Source: Qipengyuania pelagi
GTDB lineage: Bacteria > Pseudomonadota > Alphaproteobacteria > Sphingomonadales > Sphingomonadaceae
Assembly (NCBI RefSeq): GCF_009827295.1
Contig: NZ_WTYD01000001.1
Span: 1,116,001-1,180,000, forward strand
DNA length: 64,000 nucleotides
Direction: 5' to 3'
Both the position numbers and the translations under genes were made by a program. The stretch's first letter is position 1. Each line of letters opens with the position of its first letter. Positions 9,698-20,204 of the stretch are shown here, in pieces. The notes beneath the pieces are model-generated. The model saw only the letters and a program-made list of their open reading frames with translations. It searched no databases and had not been told where the DNA came from.

Positions 9698-11761
9698 TTA
9701 AACCAGAACATATGTAACAGCCGCAACCAGGCCGAGCAGCATCACCAGCGCGTAGCTGTAGACGTACCCGCTCTGCACCCGCTTCGCGAGCACGCTGCCG
9801 CGCTCGACCACCCAGGCCGCACCGTTGGGGCCGAAGCGATCGATCGTACCGACATCGCCGAGCTTCCAGAACTGCCGCCCGAGCCACAGCGAAGGCTTCA
9901 CGAAGACACGATCGTAAAGCTCGTCGAAATACCACTTGTTGTAGAAGAAGCGGTAGACCGGGCCGAGCTGTTCGGCACCCTTCGCAGGCAGCGAGGTGTC
10001 GCGGATATAGGCCATCCACGCTGCCAGCAGGCCGAGCAGCATCACGATCGCGGCGGCATACTTCACCGGATAGGGCGTCGCGTGCATCGCATGGATCAGC
10101 GGCTCGTTGTAGAAGATCGCGCCATTCCAGAAACTCGCGCTGTCGAGGAAGGTGGGCGCGAACAACTGGCCCGCCAGCACCGCGCCGAGCGACAATATGC
10201 CGAGGGGGATCAGCATGGAGATAGGGCTTTCATGCGGGTGATAGCCCGCCGTGCCCGCCAGGTAATTCGGCGAGGGAACGTGATGCTTCACATCATCGCC
10301 CGCATCTTCCTGGACCGGCGGATTGTGCTCTTCCGGTTCGTCGTGACCGTGATGGACCGCGTGCTGGATATGCTCGCTATCCGCCCAGCGAGGCTTGCCC
10401 CAGAAGGTCAGGAACATCAGGCGCCAGCTATAGAAGCTGGTCAGAAGGGCCGCGAGCGTACCCATCCAGAAGGCGAACTGGCCCAGCTCGGTCCCGCGCG
10501 CATAGGCGACCTCGAGAATGGCATCCTTCGACCAGAAACCCGCGAAGCCAATGCCGAGATGATAGACACCCACCCCGGTGATCGCCAGCGTCCCCGCCAG
10601 CATGGCGTAGAAGGTGAACGGGATCTCCTTACGCAGCGCCCCGTAATAGCGCATGTCCTGTTCGTGGTGCATCGCATGGATGACCGAACCCGCGCCCAGG
10701 AACAGCAGCGCCTTGAAGAAGGCGTGGGTGAAGAGGTGGAACATCGCCGCCCCATACGCGCCGACGCCAGCGGCGAAGAACATGTAGCCGAGCTGCGAAC
10801 AGGTCGAATAGGCGATGACCCGCTTGATATCCCACTGCGTCGTGCCGACGGTCGCCGCGAAAATACAGGTCGCCGCGCCGATAAAGGTGACGAGGCCGAG
10901 CGCGAACGGCGCGGCTTCGAACATGGGCGAGAGACGGCAGACCATGAACACGCCCGCCGTCACCATGGTGGCCGCGTGGATCAGCGCGGACACAGGCGTC
11001 GGCCCCTCCATCGCGTCGGGCAACCAGGTGTGAAGGCCGAGCTGTGCCGACTTGCCCATCGCACCGATGAACAGCAGCACGCAGAGCACATCCATCGTGT
11101 TGGCACGATAGCCGAGGGAACCGATGCTCGCGCCCGACATGCCCGGCGCGGCCGCGAGAATTTCAGGGATCGAGACCGTCCCGAACACGAGGAACGTCCC
11201 GAAAATGCCGAGCATAAAGCCGAGATCGCCCACGCGGTTGACGACGAAGGCCTTCATCGCGGCGGCATTGGCGCTCGGTTTCTTGAACCAGAAACCGATC
11301 AGGAGATAGCTGGCGAGCCCCACCCCTTCCCATCCGAAGAACATCTGGACGAGATTGTCGGCCGTCACCAGCATCAGCATGGCGAAGGTGAAAAGCGAGA
11401 GATAGGCGAAGAAGCGCGGCTGATCCGGGTCTTCCTCCATATAGCCCCAGCTATAGAGGTGAACGAGCGCGGACACCGTGGTCACCACCACCAGCATCAC
11501 GGCCGTCAGCGTATCGACGCGCAGCGCCCAGTCGAAGGTCAGATCGCCCGATTGCATCCATTGAAGAACCGGCACGACGGTGGCCGTCGCATCGCCCGAG
11601 ACGAAGCTCAGGAAGATCGGCCAGCTGAGCGCGCAGGCGACGAACAGCGCGCCGGTCGTCACCGCCTTGGTGACGACGCTCGGCATCGACTTGTTGATGA
11701 TGCCGCCGATGATCGCGGCGAACAGCGGCAGGAAGACGATCAGGATGATGGAGGTCTGCAC
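9698..11761 (-). CDS. nuoL: NADH-quinone oxidoreductase subunit L
   Basis: NuoL is the distal antiporter-like subunit, which carries the long lateral helix that spans the membrane arm. The 687-residue protein has the expected [38 protein letters not shown] and [20 protein letters not shown] motifs. A His/Glu-rich loop in the C-terminal third ([13 protein letters not shown]), followed by more helices, is usual for alphaproteobacterial NuoL. The start codon is GTG, seven bases after the nuoK stop. Confidence 0.97.
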   Translation of the reverse strand: MQTSIILIVFLPLFAAIIGGIINKSMPSVVTKAVTTGALFVACALSWPIFLSFVSGDATATVVPVLQWMQSGDLTFDWALRVDTLTAVMLVVVTTVSALVHLYSWGYMEEDPDQPRFFAYLSLFTFAMLMLVTADNLVQMFFGWEGVGLASYLLIGFWFKKPSANAAAMKAFVVNRVGDLGFMLGIFGTFLVFGTVSIPEILAAAPGMSGASIGSLGYRANTMDVLCVLLFIGAMGKSAQLGLHTWLPDAMEGPTPVSALIHAATMVTAGVFMVCRLSPMFEAAPFALGLVTFIGAATCIFAATVGTTQWDIKRVIAYSTCSQLGYMFFAAGVGAYGAAMFHLFTHAFFKALLFLGAGSVIHAMHHEQDMRYYGALRKEIPFTFYAMLAGTLAITGVGVYHLGIGFAGFWSKDAILEVAYARGTELGQFAFWMGTLAALLTSFYSWRLMFLTFWGKPRWADSEHIQHAVHHGHDEPEEHNPPVQEDAGDDVKHHVPSPNYLAGTAGYHPHESPISMLIPLGILSLGAVLAGQLFAPTFLDSASFWNGAIFYNEPLIHAMHATPYPVKYAAAIVMLLGLLAAWMAYIRDTSLPAKGAEQLGPVYRFFYNKWYFDELYDRVFVKPSLWLGRQFWKLGDVGTIDRFGPNGAAWVVERGSVLAKRVQSGYVYSYALVMLLGLVAAVTYVLV

Positions 11762-11768
11762 CGGGCGG

Positions 11769-12074
11769 TTATCCCTTCATCCGATTGACGTCGTCGACCG
11801 CGATCGTGCCGCGACCACGGAAATAGATCACCAGGATCGCCAGCCCGATCGCCGCTTCGGAAGCCGCGACGGCGAGGATGAACATCGCGAAGATCTGACC
11901 CGTGAGATCGTTCAGGAACGCGCTGAAGGCGACCATGTTGATGTTTACCGCCAGCAGGATCAGCTCGATCGCCATCAGGATGACGATGATGTTCTTGCGG
12001 TTGAGGAAGATGCCCAGCACGCCGAGCACGAACAGGATCGCGCTCACGACGATATAGTGTTCGATGCCGATCAC
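11769..12074 (-). CDS. nuoK: NADH-quinone oxidoreductase subunit K
   Basis: This 101-residue, three-helix membrane subunit of complex I carries the conserved membrane glutamates in [17 protein letters not shown] and [12 protein letters not shown]. Length and motifs match the family. Its ATG overlaps the nuoJ stop by four bases (ATGA), indicating coupled translation. Confidence 0.98.
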   Translation of the reverse strand: MIGIEHYIVVSAILFVLGVLGIFLNRKNIIVILMAIELILLAVNINMVAFSAFLNDLTGQIFAMFILAVAASEAAIGLAILVIYFRGRGTIAVDDVNRMKG

Positions 12075-12694
12075 AGCTCGACCCCCTCACCCACGGTAGG
12101 ACGCTTCATAACGGTCGCCTCGTTCGGATTGCGGCGGTTCTGCTTGGCGATATCCTGCTGCCCGCGATGGTCGCCTGCGCTCTTGCGATGCGTCAGCACG
12201 ATCGCGCCGATCATGGCGACGAGGAGCACGAGGCCGGTGGCTTCGAACAGGAAGATGTAATCGGAATAGAGCAGGGCGCCGAGCGCCTCGGTGTTGCTCA
12301 CGCCGACGATCGGTGCGGCCATTCCGTCGGGCGTTCCCAGCGCGATCGCGCCTGCGCGATACGCCCCGATGCCCAGCACCAGCTCCGCCAGCAGGACCAG
12401 CGCGATCGCGATTCCGAGCGGGAAGTTCTTGATGAATCCGGCGCGCAGCTCGGCGAAATCGATGTCCAGCATCATGACGACGAACAGGAACAGCACCGCG
12501 ACCGCGCCGACATAGACGATGACCAGCAGCATCGCGATGAATTCCGCGCCCACAAGCACCATGAGGCCCGCGGCGTTGAAGAAGGCGAGGATCAGCCACA
12601 GCACCGAATGGACCGGATTGCGCGACATGATGACCATGACCGCAGACGCGATCACCAGCGCGGCGAACAGGTAGAAGGCGATTGTCTGAATCAT
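12071..12694 (-). CDS. nuoJ: NADH-quinone oxidoreductase subunit J
   Basis: This 207-residue membrane subunit has five helices, with conserved [19 protein letters not shown] and [19 protein letters not shown]. The second contains the helix that moves during turnover in complex I. The last 35 or so residues are polar, which is common in this clade. It lies 27 bases downstream of nuoI and overlaps nuoK. Confidence 0.97.
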   Translation of the reverse strand: MIQTIAFYLFAALVIASAVMVIMSRNPVHSVLWLILAFFNAAGLMVLVGAEFIAMLLVIVYVGAVAVLFLFVVMMLDIDFAELRAGFIKNFPLGIAIALVLLAELVLGIGAYRAGAIALGTPDGMAAPIVGVSNTEALGALLYSDYIFLFEATGLVLLVAMIGAIVLTHRKSAGDHRGQQDIAKQNRRNPNEATVMKRPTVGEGVEL

Positions 12695-12721
12695 GGGGCC
12701 CCAGTCTGGTTCGCGCGCCGG

Positions 12722-13207
12722 TTAGCGGTAGGGCGCGTCGGCTTCAAGGTTCGCGGCGATCGCCCGCTCCCACTTGTCCCCGTTCGCCAGCAATTTCGCC
12801 TTGTCGTACAGCAGTTCCTCGCGCGTTTCGGTCGAATATTCGAAATTCGGTCCTTCGACCACCGCATCGACCGGGCAGGCTTCCTGGCAGAAACCGCAAT
12901 AGATGCATTTGGTCATGTCGATATCGTAGCGCGTGGTGCGGCGCGATCCATCGTCGCGCGGCTCGCTCTCGATCGTGATCGCCTGCGCCGGGCACACCGC
13001 CTCGCACAATTTACAGGCGATGCAACGTTCTTCCCCGTTGGGATAACGGCGCAGCGCATGTTCGCCGCGGAAACGGGGCGACAGCGGGTTCTTCTCGAAC
13101 GGGTAGTTGATCGTCACCTTGGGCTTGAAGAAATACTTCAGCGTGAGGGCGTGCGCCTTCACGAATTCCCACAGAGTGAACGATTTGACGAAATGGGCGA
13201 CGCTCAT
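12722..13207 (-). CDS. nuoI: NADH-quinone oxidoreductase subunit I
   Basis: This 161-residue peripheral subunit carries the two [4Fe-4S] clusters N6a and N6b. The two ferredoxin motifs are [12 protein letters not shown] (62-73) and [12 protein letters not shown] (101-112). I chose the ATG at 13207 because it overlaps the nuoH stop as ATGA and gives the usual family length; a longer frame continues upstream through nuoH but is not a real extension. Confidence 0.98.
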   Translation of the reverse strand: MSVAHFVKSFTLWEFVKAHALTLKYFFKPKVTINYPFEKNPLSPRFRGEHALRRYPNGEERCIACKLCEAVCPAQAITIESEPRDDGSRRTTRYDIDMTKCIYCGFCQEACPVDAVVEGPNFEYSTETREELLYDKAKLLANGDKWERAIAANLEADAPYR

Positions 13208-14256
13208 GCCGCACCTCCATAACGGGTTATCATCAGCCAGCCCGAAATCGCGACCACGAACAGCAGGCTCATCGGCAGGAAGACCTTCCAGCCCAGACGC
13301 ATCAGCTGGTCGTACCGATAACGCGGAACGGTCGCCATGACCCAGCTGAACATGAAGAAGAAGAAGAACGTCTTGAGCAGGAACCAGATGATCCCCGGCA
13401 CGAGGTAGAGCGGCGCCCAGTCGACCGGCGGCAGCCACCCGCCGAAGAACAGCAGCGTGTTGAGGCTGCACATCAGCAGGATGTTGGCATATTCGCCGAG
13501 CCAGAACAGCGCGAAGCTCATGCTGGAATATTCGGTCTGGTAGCCTGCCACCAGCTCGCTCTCCGCCTCGGTCAAGTCGAAGGGCACGCGCTGCGTTTCG
13601 GCGAGGCAGGAGATGAAGAACACCACCCAGATCGGGAACAGCAACAGGTTGAAATAATAGCCGTTGACGATCCCGAAACCGTGGCCGCGCTGCGAATTGA
13701 CGATCTCTGTCAGATTGAAGCTGCCCGCGTAGAGCACCACGCAGACGAGGATGAAGCCGATCGAGACTTCGTAGCTGATCATCTGCGCTGCGGCGCGCAT
13801 GGCGGAGAAGAACGGGTATTTCGAGTTCGACGCCCAACCGCTCATCACCACGCCGTAAACCGACAGCGAACTGATCGCGAGGATGTAGAGCAGGCCGACA
13901 TTGATGTCCGCCAGCACCACCCCCGCATCGAACGGAATCACCGCCCATGCGGCCAGCGCCACGGTGAAAGTGACGATCGGGGCGAGGATGAAGATGCCCT
14001 TGTTCGCCGCACTGGGAATGATGGTTTCCTGGAGGAACACCTTCAACCCGTCGGCGAAGCTCTGCAACAGGCCGAAGGGGCCGACCACATTGGGCCCGCG
14101 CCGCAGGTTGATCGCGGCCCAGACCTTGCGATCGACATAGATGATCATGGCGACCGCCAGCATCAGCGGCAGCGCAATCAGCAGCACGCCCGACAGCGTC
14201 GCCAGACCCCACGCCCATTCATAGGTCAGTCCGAGCGATTGGAAGAATTCGGTCAC
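13204..14256 (-). CDS. nuoH: NADH-quinone oxidoreductase subunit H
   Basis: NuoH is the membrane subunit that joins the peripheral and membrane arms and forms much of the quinone chamber. The 350-residue protein has the conserved [44 protein letters not shown] segment (read as two motifs) and a C-terminal [16 protein letters not shown]. The start is GTG at 14256, overlapping the stop of the upstream 61-residue gene as GTGA. Confidence 0.97.
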   Translation of the reverse strand: MTEFFQSLGLTYEWAWGLATLSGVLLIALPLMLAVAMIIYVDRKVWAAINLRRGPNVVGPFGLLQSFADGLKVFLQETIIPSAANKGIFILAPIVTFTVALAAWAVIPFDAGVVLADINVGLLYILAISSLSVYGVVMSGWASNSKYPFFSAMRAAAQMISYEVSIGFILVCVVLYAGSFNLTEIVNSQRGHGFGIVNGYYFNLLLFPIWVVFFISCLAETQRVPFDLTEAESELVAGYQTEYSSMSFALFWLGEYANILLMCSLNTLLFFGGWLPPVDWAPLYLVPGIIWFLLKTFFFFFMFSWVMATVPRYRYDQLMRLGWKVFLPMSLLFVVAISGWLMITRYGGAA

Positions 14257-14438
14257 GTCTTGTCCTTCCCGGTCGGCTTCTTGCGGCCCCGGTTCTTTTC
14301 AGCGTCCTTGCTCGCAAAGGCTTCGTTGCGCCAGCCATTCGCGGCGTTGGACTTGTGCGGACGGTTCTCGCCGAAAGCGCGATAGACCGCGTATGCGCCC
14401 GCGCCCATCAGCGCCAGGGGGATGATCGGGACCGCCAT
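14253..14438 (-). CDS. Small basic single-helix protein between nuoG and nuoH
   Basis: This 61-residue gene is too small for most callers. A short hydrophobic N-terminus ([20 protein letters not shown]) is followed by a very basic, lysine-rich tail ([10 protein letters not shown]). It reads as a one-helix membrane protein with a positively charged soluble end. The ATG overlaps the nuoG stop (TAATG) and the stop overlaps the nuoH start (GTGA), so it is translationally locked into the complex I operon. I do not recognise the family. An accessory or assembly role in complex I is inference from position only. Confidence 0.75.
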   Translation of the reverse strand: MAVPIIPLALMGAGAYAVYRAFGENRPHKSNAANGWRNEAFASKDAEKNRGRKKPTGKDKT

Positions 14439-16423
14439 TATTCCGCCGCCTCCGCGAGCTCGGGGCCGAGGAGTTCGGCCGAACATTGCTGCATCACCGC
14501 ACTCGCCCGTGCGATCGGGTTGGTGAGATAGAAATCCCTGATCGGATAGGACGCGATGGCCCCTTCCGCCTTCGCCGCCATATCGGCCTCGGGCAAGGCG
14601 CCATAATCGGCGAGACCTTCCTCGCCAAGCGCCGGAACATCGGCGATCATCGCACCCTGCAACTGCGCGAAGCTGTCGAACCCGACCGCAACGCCGAGAG
14701 CATCGGCCAGCGCGCGCAGGATCGTCCAATCCTCACGCGCGTCACCGGGCGCGAAGACCGCCTTTTCGGCGAACTGCACGCGACCTTCGGTGTTGACGTA
14801 GGTCCCGTCCTTTTCGGCATAGCTGGCGCCGGGGAGGACGATATCGGCATGATGCGCGCCCCTATCGCCATGGTGCCCGATATAGACCTTGAGACTGTCG
14901 GCGAAGGCGGAATAGTCCATCTCGTCCGCGCCGAGCGAAAGCAAGACCTTGGGCTTTGCATTAGCGATATCGGAGATGCCGCCCTTTTGGGCATAGCCGA
15001 GCATCAGCCCGCCCATCCGGCTCGCCGCCATGTGCAGAACGTTGAATTCCGCACCCCATCCAGCGGCCAGCGCCAGCGCCTTTTGATGCGCGCCCTTGAG
15101 ACCGGCACCGCCGACGATCACCGCCGGACGCTCCGCCTTGTCGAACGCTTCGGCGACATGGCCGGGCAGATCGTTGAGAACGCCGAGATCGCCGCCCAGA
15201 AACTCGCCGCCGAAGGTCGTGTCCCAGCGCGGACCCACGAGGAAGATCTTCGCACCGCGCTTCGCCGCCTTGCGCAGGCGGACATTGACGAGCGGCGCTT
15301 CCCAGCGGACATGGCTGCCGACAATCAGGATCGCATCGGCGTTCTCGATGCCTGCCAGCGTCGAATTGAAATTCACCGCCGCAAGATTGGAGACATCGTA
15401 GTCCATCCCGGTCTGGCGGCCTTCCATGAGGGTCGACCCGCTGGCCTTGAGAAGCGCCTTGGCCGCGAACATCGTTTCGCAATCGACGAGGTCGCCCGCA
15501 ATCGCGGCGATGCTGTTACCAGGCTTGGCGTCGGCGATCATCGCGAAGGCCTCGTCCCACCTCGCCGCTGCAAGCTTGCCATCGCGGCGAACGAAGACCC
15601 TGTCGAGGCGGCGGCGCATCAGGCCGTCGACCTGATAGCGGCCCTTGTCCGAAAGCCATTCCTCGTTGACGTCGTCATTGATGCGCGGAAGTGCGCGCAT
15701 GACCTCGCGGCCGCGGCTGTCTAGCCGGATATTGGCGCCGACCGCGTCGCTGACGTCGATCGAGAGCGTCTTCTTCAGCTCCCACGGGCGCGCCTCGAAA
15801 GCATAGGGGCGACTGGTCAGCGCGCCCACCGGGCACAGGTCGATCACATTGGCGCTGAGCTCATGCTCGGCGGCCTGTTCGAGATAGGTCGTGATCTGCA
15901 TATCCTCGCCGCGACCCACCGCGCCGATCTCGTCAACGCCTGCGATCTCCTCGCTGAAACGCACGCAGCGAGTGCAGTGGATGCAACGGGTCATGATCGT
16001 CTTGATCAGCGGGCCCATGTATTTCTCGGTCACCGCGCGCTTGTTCTCGTGATAGCGCGAGCCGCCGCGACCATAGGTCATCGACTGATCCTGAAGGTCG
16101 CATTCGCCGCCCTGGTCGCAGATCGGGCAGTCGAGCGGATGGTTGATGAGCAGGAACTCCATCACCCCTTCGCGCGCGGTCTTCACCATCTGCGTATCGG
16201 TGCGGATCTCCTGCCCTTCGGTTGCCGGAAGCGCACAACTCGCCTGCGGCTTGGGCGGCCCAGGCTTCACTTCGACCAGACACATGCGGCAATTGCCCGC
16301 AATGCTCAGGCGCTCGTGATAGCAGAAGCGCGGAATTTCCTTCCCCGCAAGCTCGCAGGCCTGAAGGACGGTGGCGCCGTCCGGAACCTCGATTTCCTGA
16401 CCGTCTACGGTGACTTTAGGCAT
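14438..16423 (-). CDS. nuoG: NADH-quinone oxidoreductase subunit G
   Basis: This 661-residue iron-sulfur subunit carries clusters N1b, N4 and N5. Visible ligands are a [2Fe-2S] set (CYHERLSIAGNCRMC), the His/Cys N5 set with CPICDQGGECDLQDQ, and CIHCTRCVRF with LCPVGALT. The C-terminal half is a molybdopterin-oxidoreductase-like domain without a cofactor role. The ATG at 16423 overlaps the nuoF stop by one base (TAATG); longer upstream reading belongs to nuoF. Confidence 0.97.
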   Translation of the reverse strand: MPKVTVDGQEIEVPDGATVLQACELAGKEIPRFCYHERLSIAGNCRMCLVEVKPGPPKPQASCALPATEGQEIRTDTQMVKTAREGVMEFLLINHPLDCPICDQGGECDLQDQSMTYGRGGSRYHENKRAVTEKYMGPLIKTIMTRCIHCTRCVRFSEEIAGVDEIGAVGRGEDMQITTYLEQAAEHELSANVIDLCPVGALTSRPYAFEARPWELKKTLSIDVSDAVGANIRLDSRGREVMRALPRINDDVNEEWLSDKGRYQVDGLMRRRLDRVFVRRDGKLAAARWDEAFAMIADAKPGNSIAAIAGDLVDCETMFAAKALLKASGSTLMEGRQTGMDYDVSNLAAVNFNSTLAGIENADAILIVGSHVRWEAPLVNVRLRKAAKRGAKIFLVGPRWDTTFGGEFLGGDLGVLNDLPGHVAEAFDKAERPAVIVGGAGLKGAHQKALALAAGWGAEFNVLHMAASRMGGLMLGYAQKGGISDIANAKPKVLLSLGADEMDYSAFADSLKVYIGHHGDRGAHHADIVLPGASYAEKDGTYVNTEGRVQFAEKAVFAPGDAREDWTILRALADALGVAVGFDSFAQLQGAMIADVPALGEEGLADYGALPEADMAAKAEGAIASYPIRDFYLTNPIARASAVMQQCSAELLGPELAEAAE

Positions 16424-17715
16424 TATTCGGCAGCCTCGGCAAACTGTGCATTGTGTTCTTCGATCCGGCGCTCCAGCTCGGGCCGGAAATGGCGGATCAG
16501 GCCCTGGATCGGCCACGCAGCTGCATCGCCCAGCGCGCAGATGGTGTGGCCTTCGACCTGTTTCGTCACCTGCTGGAGCATGTCGATCTCTTCGATCGCC
16601 GCATCGCCGGTGCGCAGTCGTTCCATCATGCGCCACATCCAACCCGTACCTTCGCGGCAGGGCGTGCACTGGCCGCAGCTTTCGTGCTTGTAGAAATAGG
16701 AGAGGCGGCTGATCGCGCGCACGATGTCGGTGGACTTGTCCATCACGATCACGCCCGCCGTGCCAAGGCCAGAACCCAATTCCTTGAGCCCGTCGAAATC
16801 CATCGGCGCGTCCCAGATCTGCTCGGCCGGGACCAGCGGAACCGACGAGCCGCCGGGGATCACGGCAAGGAGGTTGTCCTTGCCACCGCGAATGCCGCCG
16901 CAATGCTTCTCGATCAGCTCGCTGAACGGGATCGACAGCGCCTCTTCCACCACGCAGGGCTTGTTCACATGGCCGCTGATCTGGAAGAGCTTCGTGCCCT
17001 TGTTGTTCTCGCGCCCGAAGCTTGCGAACCACGATCCGCCGCGCCGCAGGATCGTGGGGACGACCGCGATACTCTCGACGTTGTTGACCGTGGTCGGGCA
17101 GCCATAGAGGCCCGCGCCCGCCGGGAAAGGCGGCTTCAGGCGCGGCTGACCTTTCTTGCCTTCCAGGCTTTCGATCATCGCGGTTTCTTCGCCGCAGATA
17201 TAGGCCCCTGCGCCGCGATGGAGGAATACGTCGAAATCGTAACCCGAGCCGCTGGCATCCTTGCCGATCAGCTTGGCATCATACGCCTCGTCGATCGCGG
17301 CCTGAAGCGTCTCGGCCTCGCGGATATATTCGCCGCGGATATAGATGTAGGCCGCTCGCGCGCGCATGGCGAAACCCGCCACCAGCGCGCCTTCGATCAG
17401 CTTGTGCGGATCGTGGCGGATGATCTCGCGGTCCTTGCACGAACCGGGCTCGGATTCGTCGGCGTTGATGACCAGGAAACTCGGCCGTCCGTCTTTCGAT
17501 TCCTTGGGCATGAAGGACCATTTGAGACCGGTGGGAAAGCCCGCCCCGCCCCGCCCGCGCAGGCCGCTCGCCTTGACCTCTTCGATGATCGAATCCTGCC
17601 CGCGCGCGATCAGCGCCTTGGTATCATCCCAATCGCCGCGCTTTTGCGCCGCCTTCAGCCCCCAGTCCTGGAAGCCGTAGAGATTTGTGAAGATGCGGTC
17701 CTTGTCGGCGAGCAT
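16423..17715 (-). CDS. nuoF: NADH-quinone oxidoreductase subunit F
   Basis: NuoF is the NADH-binding flavoprotein of complex I, carrying FMN and [4Fe-4S] cluster N3. The 430-residue protein has the glycine-rich [13 protein letters not shown] (NADH/FMN site), [25 protein letters not shown] and the cluster ligands [10 protein letters not shown] plus the later CALGD cysteine. The ATG at 17715 is preceded by an overlapping stop (TGATG) of a 46-residue gene. Confidence 0.98.
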   Translation of the reverse strand: MLADKDRIFTNLYGFQDWGLKAAQKRGDWDDTKALIARGQDSIIEEVKASGLRGRGGAGFPTGLKWSFMPKESKDGRPSFLVINADESEPGSCKDREIIRHDPHKLIEGALVAGFAMRARAAYIYIRGEYIREAETLQAAIDEAYDAKLIGKDASGSGYDFDVFLHRGAGAYICGEETAMIESLEGKKGQPRLKPPFPAGAGLYGCPTTVNNVESIAVVPTILRRGGSWFASFGRENNKGTKLFQISGHVNKPCVVEEALSIPFSELIEKHCGGIRGGKDNLLAVIPGGSSVPLVPAEQIWDAPMDFDGLKELGSGLGTAGVIVMDKSTDIVRAISRLSYFYKHESCGQCTPCREGTGWMWRMMERLRTGDAAIEEIDMLQQVTKQVEGHTICALGDAAAWPIQGLIRHFRPELERRIEEHNAQFAEAAE

Positions 17716-17855
17716 CAGAAAGCGTTCCCTTGCGAAATGAACCAGATCGCCGCGACGGCAATCAGCGCGATGGCGCCGAACTTGATCACGCCCATCAGCA
17801 CTTTCCAGGCGATGAAGGCGAGCACGAGCGCGACGATGATGGTGACGATATCCAT
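17715..17855 (-). CDS. 46-residue membrane protein between nuoE and nuoF
   Basis: This tiny gene encodes a peptide that is almost all hydrophobic, with two likely membrane helices (about 3-18 and 23-42) separated by a lysine at the turn ([11 protein letters not shown]). The stop overlaps the nuoF start (TGATG), and the start overlaps the stop of the preceding small gene by one base. These overlaps and the clean hydrophobic pattern support a real gene. No family is recognised. Confidence 0.7.
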   Translation of the reverse strand: MDIVTIIVALVLAFIAWKVLMGVIKFGAIALIAVAAIWFISQGNAF

Positions 17856-18028
17856 TACTTGCGGCGCAGGCTCTGGTCGGATCTGGGCGAACGCCGTCCG
17901 GCGACGAGCGCGAGGATCGCGCCCGCGACGAGAATCGTCGTCCCGATAACATCGCGATCGGTGAAGATGTCGATCAACACCCCCGCGACGAACAGGGTGA
18001 TCCCGAGTGAGACGAGCGCGCGTTTCAC
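17855..18028 (-). CDS. 57-residue membrane protein, GTG start, in nuo operon
   Basis: The frame begins with GTG at 18028, which overlaps the upstream stop as GTGA, the strongest evidence for this start. The product has two hydrophobic helices ([18 protein letters not shown] and [18 protein letters not shown]) and a short basic tail ([13 protein letters not shown]). It resembles a small inner-membrane hairpin protein with cytoplasmic ends. It is the middle of three coupled mini-genes between nuoE and nuoF. No known family is recognised. Confidence 0.65.
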   Translation of the reverse strand: MKRALVSLGITLFVAGVLIDIFTDRDVIGTTILVAGAILALVAGRRSPRSDQSLRRK

Positions 18029-18207
18029 GGCCGGTCCTCGCCCTCGCAGATTTCACCGTTCTCGTTCGCGGTGGACGAAATCGCCACAAAAGAACCACCG
18101 ATGGCGATGAACGCGGCGCCCAGCGCGGTCTGTCCCGTCACGAAGAATGCTAAGGCCGCGACGAGGAACAGGATACCTGCAAGCCGATACATCTGCTTGG
18201 AGGACAT
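18025..18207 (-). CDS. 60-residue membrane protein in nuo operon
   Basis: The ATG at 18207 overlaps the nuoE stop (TGATG) and has a GGGGGA Shine-Dalgarno sequence about seven bases upstream. A second ATG six bases earlier (18213) is possible but badly spaced. Two hydrophobic helices (YRLAGILFLVAALAFFVTG and ALGAAFIAIGGSFVAIS) precede an acidic tail (NENGEICEGED). The protein is the first of three coupled small membrane proteins before nuoF. No assigned family. Confidence 0.7.
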   Translation of the reverse strand: MSSKQMYRLAGILFLVAALAFFVTGQTALGAAFIAIGGSFVAISSTANENGEICEGEDRP

Positions 18208-18875
18208 CACCATTCCCCCCGGTAATCGTGATTGGCGTCCACCATCTCGGCGAGCGTGGTTGGACCGCCCGCAGGCTCGCTCGTATGGCGCCCGGGCTCC
18301 TGCGTGCCGGGCTTCGGCGTTTCGCCCGCCGCCAGTGCGTCGAGCACGGCGTCGAGGCGTTCGGGCGTCAGATCCTCGTAATTGTCGTCATTGATCTGGA
18401 CCATCGGCGCGGTGGCGCAATTGCCCATGCATTCGACCTCGGTGAGGGTCCACAGACCGTCGTCGGACACGTGACCCTTCTTCATCCCCCGCGACTTGCA
18501 GGTTTCGAATAGGGCGTCCGAGCCGCGCAGCATACAGGGCGTGGTGCCGCAGACCTGGACGTGGAATTTGCCCACCGGCTGCATGTTGTACATGAAATAG
18601 AAGGTCGCGACCTCGAGCACGCGGATCACCGGCATATCGAGATAATCGGCGACATATTCGATCACCGGCAGCGGCAGCCACCCTTGGGTATCGGTTTCCT
18701 CGCCGACCTGGCGCTGGGCAAGGTCGAGCAGCGGCATCACCGCCGACTTCTGCCGACCCTCGGGATAGCGCGCGATCGCCTTGTCGGCCTTGGCGCGGTA
18801 GGCGTCGGTGAACTCGAAGCCACCCCAGCGCTCGCGCAGTTCGGGGGTGTCGGGTGCGGGCGAACGGTCAGCCAC
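18207..18875 (-). CDS. nuoE: NADH-quinone oxidoreductase subunit E
   Basis: This 222-residue thioredoxin-like subunit carries [2Fe-2S] cluster N1a. The four ligand cysteines are visible in CGTTPCMLRG and CMGNCATAP. A C-terminal tail rich in Pro, Gly and Thr after the domain is common in alphaproteobacteria. An inverted-repeat element lies between nuoD and this gene, the only sizeable gap (117 bases) inside the nuo array. Confidence 0.97.
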   Translation of the reverse strand: MADRSPAPDTPELRERWGGFEFTDAYRAKADKAIARYPEGRQKSAVMPLLDLAQRQVGEETDTQGWLPLPVIEYVADYLDMPVIRVLEVATFYFMYNMQPVGKFHVQVCGTTPCMLRGSDALFETCKSRGMKKGHVSDDGLWTLTEVECMGNCATAPMVQINDDNYEDLTPERLDAVLDALAAGETPKPGTQEPGRHTSEPAGGPTTLAEMVDANHDYRGEW

Positions 18876-18892
18876 GGCGATCCCTCCAGATC

Positions 18893-18975
18893 GTCGCCCC
18901 GGACTTGATCCGGGGTCCAGCTGCCTTGGAGGACAGCAGAAGTAGAGCGGGATCCCGGATCAAGTCCGGGATGAC
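18893..18975. repeat. Inverted pair of a 26-base dispersed repeat
   Basis: Two copies of one 26-base sequence face each other: 18893-18918 and, inverted, 18950-18975, with three mismatches between them. The shared core is CCCGGACTTGATCCGGG, itself nearly palindromic. Transcribed, the pair can form a long hairpin with a roughly 31-base loop between nuoD and nuoE. I recall this core as a very common intergenic repeat in sphingomonad genomes. It is similar in layout to REP/RAYT-type elements. No other copy was noticed in this window. Confidence 0.8.
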
Positions 18976-18992
18976 GGAATAGGGGCTAAAAT

Positions 18993-20204
18993 TCACCGAT
19001 CACACTCCCCGAACACCACGTCGATCGCGCCCAGAATGGCGGTCGCGTCGGGTAGCATGTGGCCCTTGCACATGAAATCCATCGCCTGGAGGTGGCTGAA
19101 CGCCGTCGGGCGGATCTTGCAGCGATAGGGTTTGTTCGACCCGTCGCTGACCAGATAGACGCCGAATTCGCCCTTCGGGCTTTCGGTCGCCACGTAGACT
19201 TCGCCCGCAGGCACGTGGAAGCCTTCGGTGTAGAGCTTGAAATGGTGGATCAGCGCTTCCATCGACTGCTTCATCTCGCCGCGCTTGGGCGGAGCGACCT
19301 TGCGGTCGTCGCTGGCGATCGGGCCGGACGGCATCTGCGCCAGGCACTGCTTGATGATCTTGGCGCTTTCGTAGACTTCCTTCACGCGCACCACGAAGCG
19401 GTCGTAGCAGTCCGAATTGGTGCCGACGGGAATGTCGAACTCCATCCGGTCATAGACGTCGTAAGGCTGCGACTTGCGCAGATCCCACGGGATGCCTGCG
19501 GCGCGGATCATCGGGCCGGAAAAGCCCCAGGCGATCGCGTCGTCGCGGCTGACATGGGCGATATCGACATTGCGCTGCTTGAAGATGCGGTTGTCGAGCA
19601 CCAGGCTCATCGCGTCGCCGAACAGTTCGGGCAGGCGCGTGTCGAGCCATTCGCCGATATCGACCAGCAGCTTTTCCGGCACGTCCTGATGGACACCGCC
19701 GGGGCGGAAATAGGCGCTGTGCATCCGCGCGCCGCTCGCCCGCTCGAAGAAGTTCATGCAGTCTTCGCGCAGTTCGAACACCCACAGGTTCGGCGTCATC
19801 GCGCCGACATCCATGACATGCGCGCCGATATTGAGCATGTGGTTCGAAATGCGCGTCAGCTCGGCGAACAGCACGCGCAGATACTTGGCCCGCTCCGGCA
19901 CCTCGACATTCAGCAGCTTCTCGATCGCGAGGACGTAGCTGTGCTCCTGACACAGCGGCGAACAGTAATCGAGGCGGTCGAAATAGGGCAGCGCCTGAAG
20001 ATAGGTCTTGTGCTCGATCAGCTTTTCGGTGCCGCGATGAAGCAGGCCGACATGCGGATCGACGCGTTCGATGATCTCGCCGTCCAGCTCCATCACCATG
20101 CGCAGCACGCCGTGCGCCGCCGGGTGCTGGGGGCCGAAATTAATCGTGTAGTTGGAAATGACCTCGTCGCCGGTCGTCGGCGAGCGTTCGAGTTGCATGC
20201 TCAT
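18993..20204 (-). CDS. nuoD: NADH-quinone oxidoreductase subunit D
   Basis: This 403-residue, 49-kDa-type subunit forms the quinone site together with NuoB. The start of the mature core shows [14 protein letters not shown], with the quinone-site histidine, and later EPRDREA-region equivalents appear as VVFGECDR at the C-terminus. The ATG at 20204 is chosen because it overlaps the upstream lipoprotein stop (ATGA) and has AGGTGGG seven bases before it. A GTG at 20216 and an ATG at 20198 are in the same frame. Confidence 0.97.
   Translation of the reverse strand: MSMQLERSPTTGDEVISNYTINFGPQHPAAHGVLRMVMELDGEIIERVDPHVGLLHRGTEKLIEHKTYLQALPYFDRLDYCSPLCQEHSYVLAIEKLLNVEVPERAKYLRVLFAELTRISNHMLNIGAHVMDVGAMTPNLWVFELREDCMNFFERASGARMHSAYFRPGGVHQDVPEKLLVDIGEWLDTRLPELFGDAMSLVLDNRIFKQRNVDIAHVSRDDAIAWGFSGPMIRAAGIPWDLRKSQPYDVYDRMEFDIPVGTNSDCYDRFVVRVKEVYESAKIIKQCLAQMPSGPIASDDRKVAPPKRGEMKQSMEALIHHFKLYTEGFHVPAGEVYVATESPKGEFGVYLVSDGSNKPYRCKIRPTAFSHLQAMDFMCKGHMLPDATAILGAIDVVFGECDR

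Noticed and set aside
8117..11788. A 1223-codon open frame on the plus strand opposite nuoM and nuoL
   Set aside because: It is a high-GC shadow frame: rich in Arg, His, Gln and Asp with no domain pattern, fully antisense to two certain genes. Similar long antisense frames occur opposite birA-nuoN and rne.
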